Notes under the pieces: model-generated | Database searches by the model: none | The model's input: the letters and a program-made list of their open reading frames with translations, nothing else | Told to the model about the DNA's origin: nothing | Made by a program: the position numbers and the translations under genes | In this document: positions 58,641-64,000 of the stretch, piece by piece | Numbering within the stretch: the stretch's first letter is position 1 | Layout of the letters: each line of letters opens with the position of its first letter | Assembly (NCBI RefSeq): GCF_003096715.1 | Contig: NZ_QEOL01000002.1 | Span: forward strand, 372,001-436,000 | DNA: 64,000 bases | DNA from: Paraburkholderia silvatlantica | GTDB lineage: Bacteria; Pseudomonadota; Gammaproteobacteria; Burkholderiales; Burkholderiaceae | Direction of reading: 5' to 3'

Positions 58641-59144
58641 ATGGTAGTCGCCGTGTACCCCGGTACCTTCGATCCGCTCACGCGCGGCCACGAAGATCTC
58701 GTGCGGCGCGCGTCGAGCATTTTCGACACGCTGGTAGTCGGCGTTGCGGACAGCCGCAACAAGAAGCCTTTCTTCTCGCTCGACGAGCGGCTCGAGATTG
58801 CCCATGAGGTGCTCGGCCACTATCCGAACGTGCAGGTCATGAGCTTCAAGGGGCTGCTGAAGGACTTCGTGCGCACCAACAACGCACGCGTGATCGTGCG
58901 CGGCCTGCGCGCCGTGTCGGACTTCGAGTACGAATTTCAGATGGCCGGCATGAACCGCTACCTGCTGCCCGACGTCGAGACGATGTTCATGACGCCTTCG
59001 GACCAGTATCAGTTCATTTCGGGCACCATCGTGCGTGAAATCGCCCAGTTGGGCGGCGATGTGAGCAAGTTCGTGTTTCCGTCCGTGGAAAAGCGCTTGC
59101 AGGACAAGGTCGACTCGATGGGCGGCCCGGTTACGAAGGGGTGA
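58641..59144 (+). CDS. coaD: Phosphopantetheine adenylyltransferase
   Basis: 167-aa enzyme for the fourth step of coenzyme A synthesis. [27 protein letters not shown] holds the TxGH nucleotidyltransferase motif, [23 protein letters not shown] binds pantetheine, and [25 protein letters not shown] [15 protein letters not shown] is the late ISSTxVRE-like motif. GAGAGGAGAAG precedes ATG 58641. The length matches E. coli CoaD (159) with a short tail. Confidence 0.97.
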   Translation: MVVAVYPGTFDPLTRGHEDLVRRASSIFDTLVVGVADSRNKKPFFSLDERLEIAHEVLGHYPNVQVMSFKGLLKDFVRTNNARVIVRGLRAVSDFEYEFQMAGMNRYLLPDVETMFMTPSDQYQFISGTIVREIAQLGGDVSKFVFPSVEKRLQDKVDSMGGPVTKG

Positions 59145-59190
59145 ACGCGCGGCGAAAGCAGCGTAAACTATGAGGCTAAGCAACGTATGA

Positions 59191-59487
<297 letters not shown>

Positions 59488-59507
59488 ACCGCTGGATCTT
59501 CGGAAAT

Positions 59508-59537
59508 AAAAAAACGCGCCAACTGGCGCGTTTTTTT
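59508..59537. terminator. Bidirectional terminator between ferredoxin gene and hisC
   Basis: AAAAAAACGCGCC (59508-59520) pairs with GGCGCGTTTTTTT (59525-59537), loop AACT. The A and T runs suit both convergent genes. Confidence 0.95.
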
Positions 59538-59555
59538 ATTCATCTTGTCGTCTTC

Positions 59556-60623
59556 TTACCCGACGATCGCCTTCAATGCATCGACGAGCGTATCGCATTC
59601 GGCGTCGGTGCCGATCGAGATGCGCAGATATTGGTTCACGCGCGGCGCGTTGAAATGGCGCACGAAGATCTCTTTTTCGCGCAACCTGGCCGCAATGGCT
59701 GCCGCGTCGTGCGCGGGATGCGTCGCAAACACGAAGTTCGCCGCCGAAGGCACCACGTCGAAGCCGAGCGCCGTGAGCGCGGCCGTCAGGCGCTCGCGGC
59801 TTGCAATCACGCGCGCGCGGGTGGTCCTGAGCCATTCGCCGTCTTCGTAAGCAGCAGTCGCGGCGGCTTGCGCGAGGCGGTCGAGCGGGTACGAATTGAA
59901 GCTGTCCTTCACGCGGTTGAGCGCGTCGATGAGATCGGGGTGGCCGAACGCGAAGCCCACGCGCATACCCGCGAGCGAGCGCGATTTCGAGGTCGTATGC
60001 ACGACCAGCAGGTTCGGATAGCGGTCAATCAGCGCGATCGCCGATTCGGCGCCGAAATCCACATACGCTTCGTCGATCACCACCACGGATTCCGTGTTCG
60101 CCGCGACGAGCCGCTCGATTTCCGCGAGCGGCAGCGCGTGACCCGTGGGTGCATTCGGATTCGGGAAGATCACGCCGCCATTGGGCTGGCGGTAATCGTC
60201 GACGCGAATCGTGAACTGCCCGGTGAGCGGCACGGTGCGGTACTCGACTTCGTAGAGCCGCGCATAGGTCGGGTAGAAGCTGTAGGTGATGTCGGGAAAG
60301 AGGATCGGTTTGTCGTGCTTGAGCAGCGCCTGGAACGCGTGAGCGAGCACCTCGTCCGAGCCGTTGCCGACGAACACCTGCTCCGCGCGGATGCCGTGAT
60401 GCGCGGCCACGGTGGCGCGCAGACGCTTCGCGACGGGGTCGGGATAGCGGCGCAGCGACTCGCCCGTCTCGCCCAGCTCGTGGCGGATCGCCTCGAGCAC
60501 GCGCGGGGAGGGCGCATACGGATTCTCGTTGGTGTTGAGCTTGACCGGCTTCGCGAGCGCGGGCTGTTCGCCCGGCACATAAGGCACGAGCCGGTTGACG
60601 ATGTCACTCCAGTAACGACTCAA
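59556..60623 (-). CDS. hisC: Histidinol-phosphate aminotransferase
   Basis: 355-aa PLP enzyme of histidine synthesis. Start TTG 60623 is supported by AAGGAGAG five bases upstream and gives [62 protein letters not shown] and the PLP-lysine segment [16 protein letters not shown] are all present. No other his gene is nearby, so this may be one of two hisC copies common in Burkholderiaceae. It lies 15 bp downstream of pth. Confidence 0.92.
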   Translation of the reverse strand: MSRYWSDIVNRLVPYVPGEQPALAKPVKLNTNENPYAPSPRVLEAIRHELGETGESLRRYPDPVAKRLRATVAAHHGIRAEQVFVGNGSDEVLAHAFQALLKHDKPILFPDITYSFYPTYARLYEVEYRTVPLTGQFTIRVDDYRQPNGGVIFPNPNAPTGHALPLAEIERLVAANTESVVVIDEAYVDFGAESAIALIDRYPNLLVVHTTSKSRSLAGMRVGFAFGHPDLIDALNRVKDSFNSYPLDRLAQAAATAAYEDGEWLRTTRARVIASRERLTAALTALGFDVVPSAANFVFATHPAHDAAAIAARLREKEIFVRHFNAPRVNQYLRISIGTDAECDTLVDALKAIVG

Positions 60624-60638
60624 GACGCTCTCCTTGTT

Positions 60639-61241
60639 TCAACCATTGCGATGCAGCTGCATCACCGCACGTTCGGCCTCGCCCTTCACGAACGTCGGCA
60701 TCACCGCGAGCGCGCGTTCGATCGAGGCGTCGATCGCCTCCTGCTCCTCGCGGCGCGGCGGCTTGAGCACGAAGTTCGCGACGTCGGGCTTCGCACCGGC
60801 GCGCGCGCCTTCGGGAATCAGGTCGCGCGGATGGCCGATGCCGATGCGCAACCGCCAGTACTGCTGCGTCGACAGATGCGCGGAAATGTCCTTCAGGCCG
60901 TTGTGGCCGCCGCTGCCGCCGCCGAGCTTGAGCTTGACGGTGCCGGGCGGCAGATCGAGCTCGTCGTGCGCGACGAGGATCTCATCGGGCAGGATCTTGA
61001 AGAAGGCCGCGAGTGCGACGACCGATTGCCCCGAGCGGTTCATATAGGTCTGCGGTTCGAGCAGATGCACTTCCTCGCCGTAGAGGCGCGCCTTTGCGTA
61101 GTGGCCGTGGAAGCGCCGCTCGTCGCGCAGCGTCGTGCCGGCTTCGCGCGCGAGCTGGTCCACGAGCCAGAAGCCCGCGTTGTGACGCGTCGCCGTGTAT
61201 TCGGCGCCCGGATTGCCGAGCCCGACGATCAACCTGATCAT
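60639..61241 (-). CDS. pth: Peptidyl-tRNA hydrolase
   Basis: 200-aa enzyme that frees tRNA from dropped-off peptidyl-t[33 protein letters not shown] contains the catalytic His, and [10 protein letters not shown] and [35 protein letters not shown] the substrate-binding loops. [26 protein letters not shown] is typical. It is downstream of rplY with a terminator between them and 15 bp upstream of hisC. Confidence 0.97.
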   Translation of the reverse strand: MIRLIVGLGNPGAEYTATRHNAGFWLVDQLAREAGTTLRDERRFHGHYAKARLYGEEVHLLEPQTYMNRSGQSVVALAAFFKILPDEILVAHDELDLPPGTVKLKLGGGSGGHNGLKDISAHLSTQQYWRLRIGIGHPRDLIPEGARAGAKPDVANFVLKPPRREEQEAIDASIERALAVMPTFVKGEAERAVMQLHRNG

Positions 61242-61306
61242 TGTGATGTTCCGCTTGCGTAAATCGATGAACTGACCCGCAAGTGTACGAAAAAGTGCGA
61301 AAAAAA

Positions 61307-61332
61307 ACCCGCCGGGGCGAACCGCGGCGGGT
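61307..61332 (-). terminator. Terminator after rplY
   Basis: ACCCGCCG (61307-61314) pairs with CGGCGGGT (61325-61332). On the minus strand a run of eight T follows. It separates prs-rplY from pth-hisC. Confidence 0.88.
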
Positions 61333-61391
61333 CACGTCGTCCGTTTCAGGGAAACGGATCGAGAGGATCGGCTCGTTGAAGCCGCTGCGTT

Positions 61392-62000
61392 TTACTCAGC
61401 AGCCGGTGCTTCTTCGCCTTCGGCTGCCGCCTGGGCGCCAGCCGGCACCGGTGCCGACGCGACGACCGGGTTTTCAGCTTCCACGTGCGGGACGAGCGTC
61501 ACGCCGGCGGGCAGCGTGATGTCCTTGGCGTGCAGCGACTGGCCAGCTTCGATCTTGGCGAGGTCGACTTCGAGGAATTCCGGCAGTTGGCCCGGCAGGC
61601 ACTGGACTTCGATTTCAGCCAGAACGTGCGAGATGATCGCGCCGCCCAGCTTCACAGCCGGGTTGGTTTCCTGGTTCATGAAGTGCAGGGGCACCTTCGT
61701 GTGGATCTTCTTGCTCGGATCCACGCGCTGGAAGTCCACGTGCAGCACGAGCTGACGGAACGGGTGGTATTGCACGTCGCGCAGCAGCACTTGCTGCGAC
61801 TTGCCGGCCACTTCGAGGTCGAGGATCGACGAGTGGAAGGCTTCCTTCTTGAGGGCGTGCCACAGCGCGTTGTGATCGATTTCGATCAGTTGCGGCTCGG
61901 CGCCGACACCGTACACGATGCCAGGAGTCTTGCCGGCATTGCGCAGGCGGCGGCTCGCACCCGTACCTTGCAGGTTACGCTCGAAAGCGATGACTTTCAT
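61392..62000 (-). CDS. rplY: 50S ribosomal protein L25 (CTC-type)
   Basis: 202-aa 5S-rRNA-binding ribosomal protein with the extra C-terminal general-stress (CTC/TL5) domain. [31 protein letters not shown] starts the L25 domain, which runs to about residue 95; the beta domain follows ([47 protein letters not shown]). The end is Ala/Glu-rich ([15 protein letters not shown]). ATG 62000 is used. It is 169 bp after prs, as in most beta-proteobacteria. Confidence 0.97.
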   Translation of the reverse strand: MKVIAFERNLQGTGASRRLRNAGKTPGIVYGVGAEPQLIEIDHNALWHALKKEAFHSSILDLEVAGKSQQVLLRDVQYHPFRQLVLHVDFQRVDPSKKIHTKVPLHFMNQETNPAVKLGGAIISHVLAEIEVQCLPGQLPEFLEVDLAKIEAGQSLHAKDITLPAGVTLVPHVEAENPVVASAPVPAGAQAAAEGEEAPAAE

Positions 62001-62169
62001 TTGATTCTCCAATGCACTGCCCGCGACCAGGCAGTAAAACGGGGCCTTTTCAGCAGAATGCCTGTCTTCTGGCCCCCAGCGATGCAGCGCGAACCATCGT
62101 CCGTTCGCGCCGATTACGTGCAAAAGCGCGGCGTCCTTGCGAACACCGCGCCTTGCGCGTCAATTCCTG

Positions 62170-63129
62170 TCAGCTTTCCGCGAAGAGCGACATGACCGAG
62201 TCGCCGCGACGGATCCGCGAGAACGTTTCGGCGAGAAGTCCTGCGCTCGTGAGCGAGCGGATCTTCGGGCACGAACGCGCTTCGGCGCCGAGCGGAATCG
62301 TGTCGGTCACGACGAGTTCGTCCAGAGCCGAGCTGGCGATACGCTCGCCCGCGCCGCCCGAGAGAACCGGGTGCGTGGCGTAAGCGAATACCTTCTTCGC
62401 GCCGCGTTCCTTCAGCACTTGCGCTGCCTTGCAGAGCGTGCCGGCGGTGTCGACCATGTCGTCCATGATCACGCAGGTGCGGCCTTCGACTTCACCGATG
62501 ATGTTCATCACTTCGGCGACGTTCGCCTTCGGACGACGCTTGTCGATGATGGCGAGATCGCAATTCAGCTGCTTGGCGAGCGCACGGGCGCGCACCACGC
62601 CGCCGACGTCTGGCGAAACGACCAGCAGGTTCTCGTAATTCTGCTTGCGCAGATCGCCGAGCAGCACGGGCGTTGCGTAGATGTTGTCGACGGGAATATC
62701 GAAGAAGCCCTGAATCTGGTCGGCGTGCAGATCCATCGTGATGATCCGCTCGACGCCGGCGATTTCCAGCATGTTCGCCACGACCTTCGCCGAGATGGCG
62801 ACGCGCGCCGAACGGGGGCGGCGGTCTTGACGGGCATAGCCGAAATAGGGGATGGCTGCGGTGATCCGGCCTGCGGATGCGCGCTTGAGCGCATCGACCA
62901 TGATCATCAGTTCCATCAGGTTGTCGTTGGTCGGCGCGCAAGTCGACTGAAGGACGAAGACGTCCTTGCCGCGCACGTTTTCCTGGATTTCGACCTGGAT
63001 TTCACCGTCGGAAAACCGGCTAACCATAGCCTTGCCGAGGGGAATACCGAGGATCTTGACGACTTCCTGGGCAAGCGCGGGATTTGCGTTGCCAGTAAAA
63101 ACCATCAGGCCGTCATGGCTGCTCATCAT
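62170..63129 (-). CDS. prs: Ribose-phosphate pyrophosphokinase
   Basis: 319-aa enzyme making PRPP for nucleotides, histidine and tryptophan. [53 protein letters not shown], the regulatory flexible loop [27 protein letters not shown], and the PRPP loop [21 protein letters not shown] are all intact. Start ATG 63129 or ATG 63126 (MMSS). It follows tRNA-Gln and ispE on the same strand, a conserved order. Confidence 0.97.
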   Translation of the reverse strand: MMSSHDGLMVFTGNANPALAQEVVKILGIPLGKAMVSRFSDGEIQVEIQENVRGKDVFVLQSTCAPTNDNLMELMIMVDALKRASAGRITAAIPYFGYARQDRRPRSARVAISAKVVANMLEIAGVERIITMDLHADQIQGFFDIPVDNIYATPVLLGDLRKQNYENLLVVSPDVGGVVRARALAKQLNCDLAIIDKRRPKANVAEVMNIIGEVEGRTCVIMDDMVDTAGTLCKAAQVLKERGAKKVFAYATHPVLSGGAGERIASSALDELVVTDTIPLGAEARSCPKIRSLTSAGLLAETFSRIRRGDSVMSLFAES

Positions 63130-63216
63130 GCACCTGCTGCGGACTTTGAGGGGGCGAGAGGAACTACTTGGGCGAACGGCCCTGGGTAACCCACAGAGCG
63201 AACTGCCTGGAATTTT

Positions 63217-63293
63217 TGGCAGGGGAGGAAGGACTCGAACCCTCGCATGCCGGAATCAAAATCCGGTGCCTTAACCAACTTGGCGACTCCCCT
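63217..63293 (-). tRNA. tRNA-Gln (anticodon UUG)
   Basis: On the minus strand a full cloverleaf of 77 nt including encoded CCA (63219-63217). The acceptor stem AGGGGAG pairs with CTCCCCT, the anticodon arm is CCGGA-TTTTGAT-TCCGG with anticodon TTG, and the T arm is GAGGG-TTCGAGT-CCTTC. It sits between ispE and prs, the usual place in beta-proteobacteria. Confidence 0.96.
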
Positions 63294-63343
63294 ACACTCA
63301 ACTTCGAGCCTGGCTGACCGGTAGGTCGATCAACCACGCAAAA

Positions 63344-64000
63344 CTATGCCGCGAAAGCGAAGAGTGGATGCGTATTCAGACTCGAGGCCACCGCGCTTCT
63401 CCAGTCCGGTTGTTCCGCAAGCAGTCTGGCTTGTGCCGATTCTGCTTCGGACCGACTGGCGAATGCTGCAAAAACGCTGGCACCCGACCCGGTCATCCGC
63501 GCGGGTGCGATGCTGTTCGAGATACCCTCAAACCATCGAAGCACCTGCGCTACTTCCGCGTATTTTCCTGCGACAACCGCTTGCATATCGTTATGACCGA
63601 AGCTGTCCGGCCATCCGTCTAGCGCTGCTTGCTGTGCAAGAAAGACTGCTATTTTGCAGGTCTTTGTGTCCCTTGTCAATGACTTTTCGGAAAAAATCTC
63701 GGCAGTAGGTACATGAACCTGCGGCGTCACGACCAAAAAATGACGCGGGGGCAATTGTACAGCCTCGAGGGCTTCGCCAACACCCTCCGCGAACGCATTT
63801 TTTCCGAACACGAAGAAGGGCACGTCCGCACCCAGCTTGAGTGCGAGCGCCTGCAATTCCTCGCGCTGCAGGTTGAGCTTCCAGAGGCGGTTGAGCGCGA
63901 GCAGCGTCGTGGCTGCGTCCGAGCTGCCGCCGCCGAGACCCGCGCCCATCGGCAGACGCTTCTCGATATCGATCTCGACGCCCTCGCTCGTGCCCGTATG
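63344..64000 (-). CDS. ispE: 4-diphosphocytidyl-2-C-methyl-D-erythritol kinase IspE, C-terminal part
   Basis: GHMP kinase of the MEP isoprenoid pathway. The gene runs off the window end; 218 residues are visible. [26 protein letters not shown] is the ATP-binding GHMP loop, [21 protein letters not shown] binds substrate, and [13 protein letters not shown] is the third GHMP motif. The stretch at 63600-63750 ([19 protein letters not shown]) is less GC-rich than the rest of the gene. tRNA-Gln and prs lie downstream. Confidence 0.95.
   Translation of the reverse strand, partial: HTGTSEGVEIDIEKRLPMGAGLGGGSSDAATTLLALNRLWKLNLQREELQALALKLGADVPFFVFGKNAFAEGVGEALEAVQLPPRHFLVVTPQVHVPTAEIFSEKSLTRDTKTCKIAVFLAQQAALDGWPDSFGHNDMQAVVAGKYAEVAQVLRWFEGISNSIAPARMTGSGASVFAAFASRSEAESAQARLLAEQPDWRSAVASSLNTHPLFAFAA

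Noticed and set aside
63183..63195. CTGGGTAACCCACAG upstream of prs as another DnaA-type palindrome
   Set aside because: It is short, matches the box less well (TAACCCACA) and is not clustered with other boxes.

Overview
The window is high-GC DNA from a beta-proteobacterium, most likely the main chromosome of a Burkholderiaceae member (Burkholderia, Paraburkholderia, Caballeronia or Trinickia type). The evidence is gene content and order: the blocks gshA-gshB-EIIA-ptsH-ptsI, coxB-coxA-ctaG-ctaE-surf1-ctaA-ctaB-sco, nagR-nagA-SIS-MTP-nagE, prs-rplY-pth, tRNA-Gln-ispE, plus NagE and CoxB forms with extra domains. I see no insertion sequence, prophage, integrase or CRISPR array. About sixty protein genes are tightly packed, and most are housekeeping.

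Layout. 1-4.3 kb: end of dctA, then the DctB/DctD two-component system for C4-dicarboxylate uptake. 4.3-8.1 kb: a TlpA-like thioredoxin, a small lipoprotein, comM and ubiK, with a palindromic DnaA-box-like cluster at 5.72 kb. 8.2-10.6 kb: sigma-54-promoted glnK-amtB. 10.9-13.3 kb: glutathione synthesis (gshA, gshB). 13.8-16.7 kb: a general PTS branch (EIIA-Man, HPr, EI) with no permease beside it. 16.8-20.5 kb: moeB, ctpA, gpmA. 20.7-23.2 kb: rhodanese, grxC, secB, gpsA. 23.3-27.0 kb: macro-domain protein, trmL, comF, a BioC-like methyltransferase and a DUF2244 protein.

27.1-37.4 kb is a complete aa3-type cytochrome c oxidase locus: subunits II, I and III, Cu insertion (CtaG, Sco and a second Sco-like CxxxC protein), SURF1, heme O/A synthesis (ctaB, ctaA) and three very small membrane proteins. 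A lone MetQ follows. 38.8-46.3 kb is an N-acetylglucosamine operon: GntR regulator, deacetylase, SIS-type deaminase, a fused EIIA-HPr-EI protein and the NagE permease. 46.4-49.4 kb encodes cytochrome bd oxidase (cydP-cydA-cydB). rpoH at 49.6 kb has a perfect CIRCE operator upstream. Then come an NTF2-like protein, leuA with an overlapping small upstream ORF, ybiB, a two-gene fumarylpyruvate-hydrolase/maleyl-isomerase pair, ftsY, rsmD, coaD, ferredoxin, hisC, pth, rplY, prs, tRNA-Gln and the end of ispE.

The genes fit an aerobic, metabolically flexible bacterium with two terminal oxidases, glutathione-dependent chemistry and at least two separate PTS phosphorelays. The points most worth a second look are the CoxB-cytochrome c-OmpA fusion, NagE with a second EIIB domain lacking its cysteine, the extra Sco-like CxxxC protein, HrcA/CIRCE control of rpoH, the terminator between ptsH and ptsI, and the DnaA-box palindrome. 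I found no clearly new multi-gene system.
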